A stretch of 64,000 nt of DNA from Epiperipatus broadwayi (GCA_028023455.1 JAQFVV010012434.1:4346928-4410927); one strand, 5' to 3'. Counted from the stretch's first letter, positions 50,789-63,759 are shown. Numbers and translations: made by a program. Notes: a model not told the origin generated them from the letters alone.

Positions 50789-52149
50789 ATTTTATGAACT
50801 ATATAGTCATATTAACATCATTATATAATTATTGTATAACTTTGATACTCTGCCAATTATTAGTAATATGAAAAACACTATAACAGAGAACAAACATTAA
50901 ATAGATTGTGTATACTTTCAATGTATAAGCATCAAAATAATGGTTGTCATTAATAATTTAAGAGACTCATTTTTAGTTACTTTAAATAATATTGTCTTTT
51001 TGATTTATTATGTATTCATTTTCACAATAAACCAAGCCTCTTTGATTCTTTTATTTTCCATATTTTCTTTTTTCACACATTATCTTATCAATACTAGGAT
51101 CAAAGCTACATCCATAATCCTTTTCATGGATATAAAAAACATATATTTGTTAATTCATCTTTCTTGTATATTAATGTATGTTGTGTCATTCTTGCCTTTA
51201 AATTTGCCTTTGTTTCACTATAGTATGTGTAGGGATATGTTTAACTGTATCCTATGGCATGGAAAATATTAGATCTGTTTAATTTACATACTTTATTCTT
51301 AGTATTATTGATTAATCTATTTAACTTAATAAGTGTTTTAAATCCTATATTGAATTTATCTGAACAGATATTTAAAATTTTATTTCCAATATGTGTTTCG
51401 TATGTAATGCTATCCATATTGTATATATATTCTAATGGTCAAAAATGGTAATTTGCATACAGCTTCACATTATGACTTCACATGATCCCCAGATTTTTCC
51501 TTTTGTATCCCAATAGACTCAGTTAAATGCAAGAGATTCTTATCATATTTTTAATTACTATTATTGATTGCAATAAAAAATAAGTGCTAGAATAATGATA
51601 AATTAATATTGACAAAACAAATAATAACAGAATTGATAGAAATCCTCATCACACATTACTCTATTGGCCTTTTAACCAGGATTGATTTTAGAAAGCAACA
51701 ACACTTAATGATCTATTGTTTGTTATGTCATAGCTAGTTTGATCAAAAATTTAATATGATTAAATATTCATTGCTTTATTATGCACAGATAATATATGAT
51801 CCTATGCATCTTAATAGTCTCTGGGTAGATCCAGACATACTGCACAGACTAACTGTAATTACTAATTTTTATTAATATAACCTAGTTTTAAGACTTATTC
51901 ATCTTACAAGCATTAGGATACACTAGAAATCATTTAATAATCTATATTATTAAAAAAAAACTAGACTAACATAAATCTTTCAGGCTGTAGTGCTTTGAAA
52001 ATAAATGCTAAGTAACTCTAATAAAGGAAACATAATATCACATAAACCAGACACCTTTTAATGTCTGTTTTAATAACGTAAAAATAAAATCACTAAATGA
52101 CAAGATAGGAATCACATATCTATCTGACTTCAATGGCATAAACTTATAG
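50786..52149. other. AT-rich DNA, chance ORFs only
   Basis: A plus-strand open frame of 110 codons (50940-51272) is rich in Ile, Leu, Phe and Ser. I do not recognise it; the composition fits translated AT-rich DNA rather than a protein. Confidence 0.4.
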
Positions 52150-52235
52150 ACTAATTGGTAGAAATGAGTAAATAATAATAAGAAGAAGTGTAAATGACAG
52201 GAAAAAGCATCTGATTTACTCTTGTTTGTGAACAA
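52150..52235. repeat. Dispersed repeat R5, copy 1 (partner at 57780-57845)
   Basis: 'gacaggaaaaagcat' and 'tttactcttgtt' match 57811-57842 in the same order and orientation, each adjacent to a (TA)n and to a 2-kb-repeat-like end. Confidence 0.55.
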
Positions 52236-52256
52236 TCAATCAATATATATATATAT

Positions 52257-52330
52257 TGTAACGGGATATATATGTTACATTTAAAATTTTGTAGATATCT
52301 AATAATGAGTTAAATGCACAGACGTTCAAA
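52257..52330 (+). mobile_element. 5' end of the 2-kb repeat family (copy D)
   Basis: TGTAACGGGATATATATGTTACATT matches the 5' ends of copies A and B, including the inverted pair TGTAAC and GTTACA, next to a (TA)n at 52242-52256. The first 25 bases are shown in split form: TGTAACGGG, ATATATAT, GTTACATT. Beyond this the similarity fades. A possible far end, 'aacgtaaca' at about 54321, would give about 2.06 kb, but an R3 copy lies between. Confidence 0.55.
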
Positions 52331-52987
52331 ATGCACAAATAATGAGTTATTAATTTATTTATAAGTTTCATTTAAATATTGAAAATAAAATAAGCTTAAA
52401 GAGTTTATAGAATCGAAGTAAAGATTCTAATCTTAAAATAAAACAATAATAAAAACATTTTAATATTAAAAACAAGGAAGAGTTCTTTCGTAACAAAATA
52501 AAATTACAAACAGGTCCTTAGGGCAAAATGATCATTAAAAAGATTATGAAATAGATAAGAGTCAAAAAATAGAAACAAAAAACTGCTTTTTTCACCCAAG
52601 ACATATATGCAAACAGACCATATAGGAAAAATCTACTTACCACAGAACCAATAAAATACATATATGAAATATGTCAGATAGATTTGAGGATTACTAGATA
52701 AGACACTTCAGGATTATAAAAAAAAAAAATTCAAAAGAAATATGATGAGAATTTTAATTTGTTTGTCACTGTTTAAAAGAAACCTAAAAGTAGATCAAAG
52801 TAGGAGAGTGGTCGTTGTCTTTGCCACAGTGTAATCTGTTTAATCATGCTTCCTTCGGTCCAGCTGGCCAAAGGCAGCATTCATTTCCGTGTATCCCAGA
52901 ATTGAACCACTAGAACCATCTTCATAAATCATCATCATCTGCAAGAAATGGCTCTTGTGTAAACTCAGATCTTCATTGCAAGGAAAT

Positions 52988-53178
52988 GAGCCTGGAGTCT
53001 GGCTTATTTTTATATAAATTTAAGCATAGAAGAAGATGGGCCCCATCTTTTTCTTATAGTTCTGGCTTGTGTTTCAGAATTAAGAATTCCACATGCAGTC
53101 ATTATTACATCTGATTGACTGTCACATAAGCATGTTTAAAGTGCAGGTTTTGAAGGCTTTAAGCCTTTCATGTGTAAC
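52988..53178 (+). repeat. R3 dispersed repeat, single copy
   Basis: Same order of landmarks as 21506-21717: 'gtctggctta', 'aaatttaagcatagaagaag', 'ttctggcttgtg', 'ccacatgcagtcatt', 'aagcctttcatgt'. Confidence 0.75.
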
Positions 53179-54330
53179 AGTCAGATTTGTACACTCATGC
53201 AACAAAATTCAGAGCCCAAGCAAAATATACCAAAGCTGACCGTAGTGAGGTGGTTGAGACCTCTAATCCGACCAAACTCCAACTCATCTGCCAGTACTCC
53301 AAATTTAACACCTTATGAGTGACATTCCTGGGGCTACACTCAGTTCTCATTTAACCGCGAGCCGACATAGAACAGGGAGAAACATGAGACCTAAGGTCAT
53401 TACTAACCTAACTAAATAAGTGATATATATAACACTTAACACTCTATTCATCTTAACTACCAGACATACACATGCAGCATATAAACTCATTAAGAAATTG
53501 GAGTATAAACTGTGACATTTAATAATATACTGTGGATTGGATAAAATACTATGGATTGGATAAGATACTGTGGTTTGGTTTGATCTAGAGTCTGAGCAAG
53601 AAAGATATACAACAGTTTCTATTTAAAAGGATTTATTAAAACAATAACAAATGATCTAACACAAAATATCATAATGGCAGGGATTGTATAATCTTCACAA
53701 GGTATTCAACACAGGCAAGCATGTTACAATAGTTGGGACTGTTATCAAGTACATCTGTTCCCTTTTAAACATATTACAATACATGTGTGTGTGAGTTATA
53801 GAGGTCATGCCTAATTATTTAATATGTTCATCTTATGAACTTGACTTGCTTAAGTTAGAAGTTGATACCTTAGTAGAGATGATGATGAGTACAGCTAGTT
53901 TTAAAGAGTGTTATATATACTAATTAACTGAGCAACTAAATAAACTCAGAATCATGCAGATTCAAACTGATAACCCAGATTCAAACTCCAGTCTAAAGCT
54001 GAATGATTAATTAATATGGGAAAAAGAACTGGTTACCATTAGGTCCACATATATGCGCTATGGCGCTATATAAAATATTAAAGAAATAAACTTGCAGTGC
54101 GAGTGTGTGATTCTTCAAGAGTTTCAGCATCAAATGCTCGGTTTGCTCTGAGACCGACGGTTTGCTGCTATTGATATATGAACATAAAGTTCAGGAAGTC
54201 GGATTGGCTTTAGGAAAAATCTGGGTCCTCACGCCCCCAGTTCTAATAAAGATAGCCATAACCCGAACTAAATAAAGGGGCGGTTTGTTACCGTGAACCC
54301 TTGTCAGAGGCAGCAAAACGTAACACATAT
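53179..54330. other. Unclassified, relatively GC-rich stretch
   Basis: Contrasts with its AT-rich surroundings, for example around 53230-53400 and 54100-54310. A minisatellite of about 20-bp period ('atactgtggattggata', three copies) lies at about 53527-53580. No coding homology is seen in any frame I read. It may be the inner part of an LTR element whose end is at 52257. Confidence 0.45.
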
Positions 54331-55965
54331 AAGTGTACTATATAAAAACACACCTGCAATGCACACAATATATATATATAAAGCAATAAGTATGCATATA
54401 ATTAATTGCGCCTAAAACAGATAGCTTTTATCTGTCAAGCTAATTCAAAACAGTTCTTAAAATTAGCATTATAAGTATGCTAATAAAATGGGCTTAAACT
54501 ATATAAAAATAATCTAGTTAAGATCCTGAATCTGCATATAAAGATTCTTAATTAAGGAGGGAAAGTATATTCGATGGGACTTAATACAAACATTAGCAAA
54601 TATACTTTATCATCTCTAGACAATATATTTATCCCCTTCCAACTAATAAATATCAAAGGTTATAATATAAGATCGGTTAAGCAAATCTTAAAAAATACGA
54701 TTTTACAATATATATATAACTATGATAACAACGAGTGGTTAGCGCATTCGTTTATTATCAATATTATAATTTCGAAACAATGATTCAATAAAATAAGGCT
54801 TTAAAAATGTCTAAGTGAAGATTACAATTATCTCCTTTATAAATTACTTACTTAGTTTCATTGTTTCGAAATCTGAGCATATTATCACATATTAAACCTA
54901 ACAAAATGCATTTAAACAAAAATATCAAAATTACTGAAATTAGGCAAGACCGTTAGTTTGTAGGAATTGAAGAGAATAAATTTCGGACATTTAATGAGGA
55001 TAAAAAAAAATAATATGAAATCTTTTAATTCATAAAAGATTTCAGCAGTTTATAAAATTAAAGTAAGTGATTTTTCTTTCTTTTACATTATATATAAAGT
55101 TACACAGATTGTTAGTTTCCTTTTAGAAGAGGGCAAAAATTAAAGAGTTTCTTTATAATTTAGATAGAACGTTCTTTTTAAAGTGTTATAAGAATTTATA
55201 GATTAAAGTTCATACCGCAGCTTTTTTAAAAATGATTACCATCTCTCTGCCTCCTTGATTGGACTTGAAGCGTATATCAATGATAGTGGTTGGAATAGGG
55301 CATCTGACAGCATCATAATCTTCAGTGGCCTTTCAGATAGGTTAAATTTCTTCATATTCTCCATGCAGGTTGCTGGAAAGTCTATTCAAAGGTATGTTTA
55401 GAGAAACTGAGAGCAGCCATCTGGCTTAGGAGCCAGTAAATATCTTATTTTACTCGATCATTTTGGATTCTGGTCTCCACAACAATTTACAGGGAAAAAA
55501 AAGCAAGCTAAAGAGAAAATTTCAAAAAAATCTGCAATATTTATATTCCCTAGATCAAAAGCCAGCGACTATCTATTTTAAAACACAATTCAAACTTCTT
55601 CTAAGTTTTAGCCTTAGGTCTCTTTTGATTCTTATCTTTTTTTTATCTTGTTGCCCAAACTTTTACTGGTTTGATCTGGGAAAAGAAATTCATTACAATC
55701 GTAATGAATGAGGTCTAGAACAATGTCAATAACCTAGGGACCATCTGATCTCACCTGCGAATTATTCTAAATAGTCTTATTACCAATCTGTGAATTTCAC
55801 ATGTGATTTATAATTTACCTAAACCAAACTTGTTAAAGAATATTTAGCCACATTTTCTAAACAAAATAGCCCTTATACAATATATTATTTATATAAATGC
55901 TGCGATATATCTATACAAAATTTAATATCATTATCATTTACAGGTGCTTGTATATGTGACAATAA
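54331..55965. other. AT-rich DNA without recognisable gene
   Basis: Short chance ORFs. A less AT-rich patch at 55240-55450 shows no recognised motif. Confidence 0.45.
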
Positions 55966-55969
55966 ACAT

Positions 55970-56118
55970 ATAATTGTTTGAACGCATATAAAACTGTGAT
56001 TATATATATAACTGTATAAATGAATATATCACTGTGTGGACACATACAACTGTGTAAACATATATATACAGCTGTGTAAAGGCATATACCACTGTGTAGA
56101 TACATACACACTTGTACT
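55970..56118. repeat. Minisatellite, about 24-26-bp period
   Basis: About six diverged units of the type 'actgtgtaaacacatata' in direct tandem. The repetitive minus-strand open frame over it (with YTAVYICLHS-like units) is a consequence of the repeat, not a protein I recognise. Confidence 0.8.
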
Positions 56119-56519
56119 AAAGAGTGTTCAAAACCGGCATAGATGTGTCTATGGAGACATAAAGGTGAAACAGATAGAAGGACAGTAATATCTGTTTCAC
56201 ATGTTATCACAATGTTATCTGCTTGCGCTTAATAAATTTGATATTTAAAAATGAACTATAAACTCTCTTTAATTTAAAATCTCTTAACTTTATTTTCCTT
56301 TAAATATGAATTATAGACTTTCTCTCATTATTAAATCTGAACTTTATTTTCATAAATTTTGCAATGTTAAAAGTCTTATCTAAAAGTTATATGTAATCTT
56401 TTTAAAATATGTATTATATATATTATTTGTATGCTTAGTGTAAGGCCTGTTGGTAATAAGGTGGGAGTTTGCGATTGCAAACATAAATTTAAAGATAAAA
56501 TCAAACACATATCATTATT

Positions 56520-56612
56520 TGTGCATTATTGGATTTTAAAAATAGGTGAAATGCATTATTTGATTTTAAAATAAGTTAAATACATTATGTGTTTTTAAAA
56601 TAAGTTAAAACC
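56520..56612. repeat. Minisatellite, three units of about 32 bp
   Basis: Units start 'gcattatt.gattttaaaa' and 'cattatgtgtttttaaaa' with 'taagttaaa' at the end. It lies just ahead of copy C of the 2-kb repeat. Confidence 0.7.
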
Positions 56613-56659
56613 TTAAACTAATTTTTTTTTTTTAAGAATAAACTAAATTATTAAATTGA

Positions 56660-57321
56660 CTTAAATTTAAGTTGGGTGTAGATGGCTACTTAGATTCATT
56701 TAAGTGTATGTTAGTTTAAGAGGGGAGGTTGATTTCAGACTATTTGTTTTGTAGTTGAGTTGATGCTGGTGGAGGAATATATGGATGTTTATATCAATGT
56801 AATGTGAAGCATGTTAGCATACAGGGCACTGTGCCCAAATGAATGCATGCCCCAGAGGTGTAGCCATAGTGTTGCAATGGACATGGGGTACTTCCCACAA
56901 CATTGATCACCTTTAGCTCTATGGATAGAACTATAAGAAAGCAAGGACCACTTTCCCTCCATACTAAGTATTTCTTTTTTAATATGTTATATATATGATT
57001 TCTTCACCAGACAGATGCACCATTCCTGTACTGGATGAGGATCATTTCTTTTAAATAATGTCATGCTGCAGACACACATTCCTGTCAGCATGTTTTTATG
57101 CTAACATCTTCATATTGCATTGGTTGCATGTGTATATCAGGAAGCTAGCATTGGTTTAGCTGTGAACATTTAGCCTGGAATCAAAAGTTTTGAACATCTT
57201 TTAAGTGCGTAGTCTAGGTAGCCTATCTATGCTCAACATTCTAAGATTAAAAATTAAAGTTAAAAAAATAATGAAACTTAAAGCAAGGTTAAGTAATTTA
57301 TTTTTCAAATTTGTTTGTTGT

Positions 57322-57352
<31 letters not shown>

Positions 57353-57369
57353 ACAACAAACAAATTTAA

Positions 57370-57400
<31 letters not shown>

Positions 57401-57655
57401 ATCTTTTTGTGTTATTAGTATTGGCAGTGGTTTAATTTATTTTTTATCTTTTTCTTTATTAAAAATATATTTTGAGAATTTAGATATTAAATCTCTGTGT
57501 CTCCTTGAGCTAGTGGCATGGGCTAACAGTCAATAATAAAATCAAATTAGATCTTAACAAGAAGTATCTACCTATATTTTAAATTTTCTAGGTTTGACTA
57601 GACTAGTGGTGCCCTGTCTGGCAGATAGGGAAAGATTCTATTTTCCCCAACTGTT
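56660..57655 (+). mobile_element. 2.0-kb dispersed repeat, copy C (distal half)
   Basis: From 'aagttgggtgtagatggcta' onwards it follows copy B closely, with 'gtgaagcatg.tagcataca', 'gaatgcatg.cccagag', 'tatatatgatttctt', 'cagatgcac.attcctgt' and 'gagctagtgg'. It ends near 'ccaactgtttataca'. A TA-cored palindrome at 57307-57366 interrupts it. The proximal half was not clearly recognisable upstream. Confidence 0.7.
57307..57397. repeat. TA-cored palindrome
   Basis: 'aatttgtttgttgttata'-(TA)n-'tataacaacaaacaaatt', then another (TA)n. The unique flank is exactly mirrored for about 17 bp. Confidence 0.9.
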
Positions 57656-57772
57656 TATACATATATATATATATATATATATATATGTATAAACATATAT
57701 CCTCCTGTATATCACATTATATATATATATATATATATATATAATGTGATATACAGGAGGAATGTGTGTCTA
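57652..57772. repeat. Two adjacent TA-cored palindromes
   Basis: 'tgtttatacata'-(TA)n-'tatgtataaaca', followed by 'tcctcctgtatatcacatta'-(TA)n-'taatgtgatatacaggagga'. The second has about 20 bp of perfectly mirrored unique sequence either side of the TA core. Confidence 0.92.
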
Positions 57773-57779
57773 CTGAATA

Positions 57780-57845
57780 ATAATAATTATGCTAAGTCAC
57801 CAAATGTAAGAGGCAGGAAAAAGCATTTCCTTTACTCTTGTTATA
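57780..57845. repeat. Dispersed repeat R5, copy 2
   Basis: Shares 'ggcaggaaaaagcat' and 'tttactcttgtt' with 52190-52230. Confidence 0.55.
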
Positions 57846-60339
57846 AAGCAGCCTGAAATAATAATATAATAGCGCGAGAAATTTTAATGCATATAAAGAT
57901 GCTTTGCCTATCTATCTCAAACCTGTGAAGGTATTTTACTTAAAACTGCAAACTTTTATGATTATGAAAAATAATCTTTATTAATTTCTTGAATCTGTCT
58001 ATGTAGTTTTTTATTTTATCTAGAGGCCATTAATCTGCATTATTTACATTAATGGTTAAATTGTTATTCTAACTATTAATACATTACAGGCTAATCGAAA
58101 TGATCATTATTAAGTCTTATTTTAAAATAATTAAAATAAAATAATACTAAAGAAAATGTAAAATAAATCATAACAATCTATACAAAATTTTTAATTGGAA
58201 TGAGACATACAGATATAAGAGATTTAATATCTAATGTTAATGAAATAAAAGTCATAATAGTATATAATTAAAGTTCATACAAGTTACCATTTTCATTTAT
58301 AATAGTTTGTGTTCTGAATTCAGATACCCATAGACTTTTTACAGCATAGTTGATATAACTTAGCTATGGCTGAGCTTCTATGAATATTCTTGGAGACTGT
58401 TCTTAATGACTGCAATGGTCTTCATTAATACACATTCCATTTTATTCAATGGGAATCATCTGACAGTGTTTTTCTAGTTGTATGAAGGCTGGTCTCTTCC
58501 TCAATGTTATAGATACTTTGAAGTTAGGCAACATACAGTATTTGGACATAAGATATCAATTTAATGTAAAGATGACTGGTTTCTTACCCAAAGCTATACT
58601 TACTTGGAATTTAGGCAACATATAGTTCACATACAATTTGCACACAACAATCAATGTAATGATTGTTCAGTACATTCCAGAAACTTATCTACTTCATTAT
58701 GGAACTAAACACATACTCTTCAGGCATTGCCACAATGGAGCAGACAGCAGGCTTCTATGTCATAATATTTTAACACTGGTTTTGATGAGCAAGAAATGAT
58801 AAATGAATGAAGAATCAAATTATAAGCATAATAATAATAATCAAAGACTACTAATCAATCTTCTGAGAGAACCCTATTTATAGTTCACTGAGCTGCCTTA
58901 TCTGTTTTCATCATGGTTCAATTTCAAGATCCATCCATTGGTTACAGATTTTTCCTATACTTCACTGTGGTCTGTATCTTAAATTATCAATTGCAGAATT
59001 TACAAAAATTAGCTTTGAAAAGAGATTACAACAAAATAAAGATGTTTTGATTAAACAACATATGTATTTATCTCCTAATTAGCCAATCTGTGTTCTAGAA
59101 TTTAATTACTTTTATAAAAAATAATATCATTTCCACCAATTTGATTATAAAATATCTTTACAATTATTAATAAATAAAATATTTTGTTTTAAATTATTTA
59201 AAATGATTTAGATTTAATGAGGTAATATATTTAGCCACGCACATACTTATATATATACTTTCTGCCTAGCAAAATGTTGAAATATCTTTAAAAGTTCTTA
59301 ACGAATTTTTTTTAATTATATACGTGAAGCGCATATATATCACTTCAATATATATATATTTATATGAATGTTTTCAAGGTTTACAGATATAAAAGTCATA
59401 TTTTGTGGCATATACAATTTTAATTAGATATTCCAATGTTTCAATTTGATCACACAAGCCCTCAACTAGGAAATAAATAATATATATATATGTATATATC
59501 GATGATTTTGATTGATGCAATAAATATATCAATAGTAATGTTTTACTTACTTAGAGGACTTTGCATTTTTATATGTTATTATGGACTGTTAAAAATCTCA
59601 AATAAAAATATCCACACTCCAAAAGTTGATAATTTGTTTACCTGACATTGGTAAGTTTACTTAAATATAAATCTTTTATATGAACCTTTATTGGAGTTCA
59701 GAAAAATGCTTGCACCTAGCCCCCTCTACGCAAAATGCTGAGCCAAAACAATATGTTATATGCAGATCAAATTATTCATATTAATGCTATATTGATTTGA
59801 TTTTTCTTTACAAAATAAAACAATTTTACAAAAAAATAAACATCAACTCCAAGATTTAGAGAATGTATGACTTTATTTAATGATAAGTTCAATAATCTTG
59901 ACAATTAGATTTTACAAACTTATCATTGATTCAGTTCATCAATATTTATTGTAAATATATTGTTTTCCATATCATTAGCATAATTTTTTGTCAAAAAACT
60001 AAATTTGCATTAAGATGAATAAAGTTAGAATAACATGTTTAAATTTTGCTTAGAGAAATAAACATATTTATTTTTCAAAATATTTAAACAATGATAATTT
60101 ATAGGTATATCATTGTTAAAAATATATTCTGCTATCAATAAAGATCAGTGGGTTGACATATGATCTTCATATTAATAAAATATTTGAAAGACTTCAAACG
60201 ATATTATACAAAAATCACATGTAATATTAAATATATTGTAACTATGGATGAATGACCTATTGTCAAATAAGTTTGTTAAAAATTTTGTTTTGCTTTTTTA
60301 GAAATGAATATGTTAATAGAAAGAAATACATGTCTTTAA

Positions 60340-60344
<5 letters not shown>
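57846..60344. other. Unclassified DNA with a short internal duplication
   Basis: The stretch 58330-58960 is less AT-rich. In it 'tttaggcaacata' and 'ttaggcaacatacagt' lie about 90 bp apart, each followed by a 'caat..aatgta' block, suggesting a diverged tandem duplication (about 58510-58660). No coding homology is seen. Confidence 0.45.

Positions 60345-60402
<58 letters not shown>
60345..60402. repeat. Long pure (TA)n microsatellite
   Basis: 58 bp of uninterrupted TA; the open frame across it is an artefact. Confidence 0.97.
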
Positions 60403-60407
<5 letters not shown>

Positions 60408-61109
60408 AGGTTCGTTATAAATACAGTATTAACTATATCCACGATGAACTATTTTATTTCAAAAATTACATTATAACAATATTTATTTTAATGCAGATTA
60501 AATTCGATAAATATCAATATTTTTTTTTGTTAAATACAATTTATTTATTTAAGAACATTATAAAATATATACACATGTATAAGAGAATATATTATATAAA
60601 TAGTCATAAGTTAACAAGCATTTGTGTATTTTAAAATAGAATTCAAAGTTTTACATTAACAATAAATTAGTTATATTGAAATAATGATAATAAAAAAGAT
60701 GTTTGCAGATTTTTATTTTGCTTTCTTAACAATATAAAGTTTATGTATTAAAAGATATTTTGCTTAAGAAAATAAATGATTATTTTAATAATGATATTAC
60801 TTAATGGAAAAAGAGAAATGGAAGAGAAATATATATTTATATGTTTGCTTATGAAGTAATATTTAAATACAAATATAGTGAATATATTTTAGCTAGATGT
60901 AATTAAAGGGAATTTGAAGCAAGAATTCCAAGCTCTCTTTAGTTATCCACTCCATCTTATATAACTGATACACATGACCACATACAAATTCAGTTTGTAT
61001 TCTGACCACCCCACTTCTGTGTATTTAAAGGACTTAATGTCCTAAATATGCGGTCAGAATGACTTACAGTCAACATGGGTATGACAACAAAATTGGAAAA
61101 CAAGGACAT
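60403..61109. other. AT-rich DNA without recognisable feature
   Basis: Nothing identified before the R4 repeat; the 60900-61080 part may belong to that repeat. Confidence 0.45.
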
Positions 61110-61330
61110 TAAACATGCCATCATCAGATTTTCAATAATATGGAAAACTGAAGAGTTGGAGAGTATAGAAGATTGAAACCTACCCTTTAAAATTTGAAGA
61201 TTTGCTATCTTAATATAAACTGAGCACTGATTATATATGTATGGGGTGGGATAATGATCTGGACCAACTGCTGAGTGCTTGTTCAGCATGAAATATGCAT
61301 ATTGTAGAACATTAATATATGTGGTCATGT
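61110..61330. repeat. Dispersed repeat R4, copy 2
   Basis: Aligns with 27118-27345 in the same orientation ('ccatcatcagattttcaat', 'gaagagttg', 'gatttgctatcttaatata', 'ctgagcact'). A minus-strand frame of 132 codons spans it; it and the other copy share only GRFQS-like and IIENLMM residues. I do not recognise a protein family. Confidence 0.65.
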
Positions 61331-63440
61331 GTATCAATTGTATAAGTTGAAGTGAATTATTAAAGGAAGCTTGAATGTCAGGGTTCAAATCTTCACTAAT
61401 TAAGAAGTAATATAAATTATTTAAAAGAAAGCATTTTATTTTATTTATACTAGAATTTTAATGAAATATTATGAAAAAAATTTAAAACAATTTCTGGAGC
61501 ATGCTAAATACATAAGAAATGATTTTGAACAGCAAATTTTGATCCTGGTAAATTCTATGGTTACCATGGTTACTTCTTTACTTTATTGTATAAGTAATGA
61601 TCAAAAATAGAAAGTCATAAATGATATCATTTCCTTAAAAAAAAGCCTTATTCCTTTTTAAATTTTTTTAATCACAAATAACCATGGGTGAATAAAATCA
61701 CATCTATTATCTAAAACCAACTTGAACTTACCAAGCTATCTAATGTTAATTCCATCAGACAAAAATCATTATCTAAAAAAATATTTGGAATAGCAATTGT
61801 ATATTTAAAAGAATTTTGGACTTTAAATGACAAGTAAATTGGGGGAGAGTTAAATAATATATTTATGAACAATTTAATTTCAAGGGTTCTGTCAAAATGA
61901 ATATAATGACCATAGTAACAAAAAGGATTTCAATGTCTTAAAACTTTTTATTAATAAATAAATTAGCATAAACTTGTTAATGGGCAGCAATTTGATAAAA
62001 TCTACAATTTAAAACTTTTTACATCACTGTAGGTCAATGCAAAAAAGAAAAAGACTACATTATTATTCAGTTTTTGTAAATATATATATAATATAATATA
62101 TTTACAAGTTGTTTTTTTTAATTACTTAAAAATTCTTCCAGTTGTGTGAATGAAGAAAAATTAAAAATCATAAAGGTACCTTAATTATGTGTTTTTCAGT
62201 ATTCATGTTCACTTTTAAATGCATATTTATATATATGCATGAATGATAATTCTTAAAACTTATTGTCTTAATTTTTGTGTATTTAGCTAATAACTATATT
62301 TATTAATTTAAAGAGATTATAATATGTTTTCAGGATTTATGAGTTTTATTCTACTTTTGTAAAAAGTTATAAATAATATACAATCTTTCATTTGTCACAT
62401 TTATTTAGAAATATAATGTTTTTAGGAAAAGTTATCTTATTGTATTGTGAAGTAATATATAAATGTAAATTTAGAATATAAGCCACTAAGAATAATGGGT
62501 TATAGGGAAGGATTGCTACTATTATTTGAAGTTTAAGATGATATAGTATAGTTGTTGAATTCATTGTGTACTTATATTTATTTAGTTATGTATCATATAC
62601 TTAGATATCTTGTGCAATAAAGGCCAAGGTAGACTTTCTTAATAGATCTCAAAAACATACTGCAAAATTAATTATAGATTAATTATTGCTCTAAGCAATT
62701 ACGTGAGTAGAATGAAATGAAGACAATCTTATTTAGTAGATTTATAAATAATTTTACACTCATGTCAACACATCATATTGTTCCATACTAACATGCAAAC
62801 AAAAAAAACAGATATACAAATAATTTCATATTTATGTCAACACATCATATTGTTATATACTAACACACACACACAAACCTATTTTACTTATGTCAATTTA
62901 TAATATTTTCAATACAAGTATACTTTTATAAGCTGGAGCTTTGTTTAACTAAACTCATTTATTAATTGTAAATTAAACGAATAAAAAAATATTATATTTT
63001 TATATGATTGTAAATAAAATTTAAATTTTTATTCCTTAAACTTGCTTTTGTTTTTTTTTTATTGGCATGTATTTGGTGACAATTATACCCATATATTGTC
63101 ATATATTTTAAATCTTGAGATACATATTTATTTAGATATTGTTTATTTATGGAAATCAAATTGAATAGGAATTATTTAGTCATGGTAGCCAAATAAAATT
63201 AGTAAACATTAAATTTACATGTACATCCAATATATATTAATATTTGCTTCCTAGTATTATTATTTAGTTAAATTCTAAATCAGTCATCATAAATCTAATA
63301 ATATTTAGTTAATTAAATGTAGTTTGAATGCAATAAAATGTACTGTTTGCCTCCATGCTACATTAATGAATCAGTTTATTTATATATACTCATCCATCCC
63401 ATAATCTCTTGTTATTGTAGTAGAAAATTAAAATTAAAAA
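61331..63440. other. AT-rich DNA; one tandem duplication
   Basis: At about 62740-62880 'atgtcaacacatcatattgtt' (given here as atgtcaacacatcat plus attgtt) occurs twice about 76 bp apart, each after 'taaataatttt' or 'caaataattt'. A TA-cored palindrome, 'tttttgtaaata..tatttacaa', lies at about 62071-62109. No gene is seen. Confidence 0.5.
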
Positions 63441-63441
63441 A

Positions 63442-63737
63442 TTTTTAACTTGTTTTTGTTTATCATATATATATGGTTTGCAAAGCTGGATTTGAAGACA
63501 TTTACGTGTCTGAAAAGTTCAGACTTTCAAATTGATAGAAACATGTATAAGTGTTGACTTTTGAGTTAGTATTTTAGATCTAGTTTCTAAAGACCCAGAC
63601 CTCCCCTGAGGTGAGCCTTAAGCTCGAAACCAATTAGTCTAGAGGTGGGGTCTTAACGATAGAGATTTTGAATTCTTTCTCTTTTGGCACTTATAAAAAT
63701 AAAGCTTGTTTAGTGCTATTGGTAAGCTCCAGTGATC
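63442..63737 (+). mobile_element. PLE LTR-like piece related to the retrozyme monomer
   Basis: It starts like the end of the retrozyme array ('tttttaactt', 'tttttgtttatcat' then TA). It continues with 'ggtttgc', 'tttgaagaca', 'acgtgtct' and 'tagatctagtttct', all in the same order as in each 409-bp monomer. After that it carries a PLE-type hammerhead (63590-63654), not the array type, and ends with the PLE LTR blocks 'gaattctttctcttttggca', 'aaagcttgttta' and 'gtaagctc'. It therefore bridges the two families. Confidence 0.75.
63590..63654 (+). ncRNA. Hammerhead ribozyme, PLE class, one core change
   Basis: Outer helix I AAGACCC/GGGTCTT, then CCTC/GAGG. The core reads CTGAGGT, with T where the invariant A9 is expected. 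Helix II GAGC-CTTAA-GCTC, GAAA, a helix III region ACCAATTAGT and the cleavage C follow. The core change and the unpaired bases next to the core make it probably inactive. Confidence 0.72.
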
Positions 63738-63759
63738 ATATATATATATATATATATGT

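Noticed and set aside
50940-51272. 110-codon plus-strand open frame rich in hydrophobic residues, at first sight a membrane protein
   Set aside because: Composition fits translated AT-rich DNA, there is no recognisable motif, and neighbouring DNA gives no sign of a gene.
52257-54330. Complete LTR element from TGTAAC (52257) to AACGTAACA (54321)
   Set aside because: An R3 copy lies inside and the interior does not follow copies A to C, so only the 5' end was annotated as related.
61000-61388. 132-codon minus-strand frame as a host gene
   Set aside because: It overlaps repeat R4 with a diverged copy at 27 kb and has no conserved reading frame between copies.
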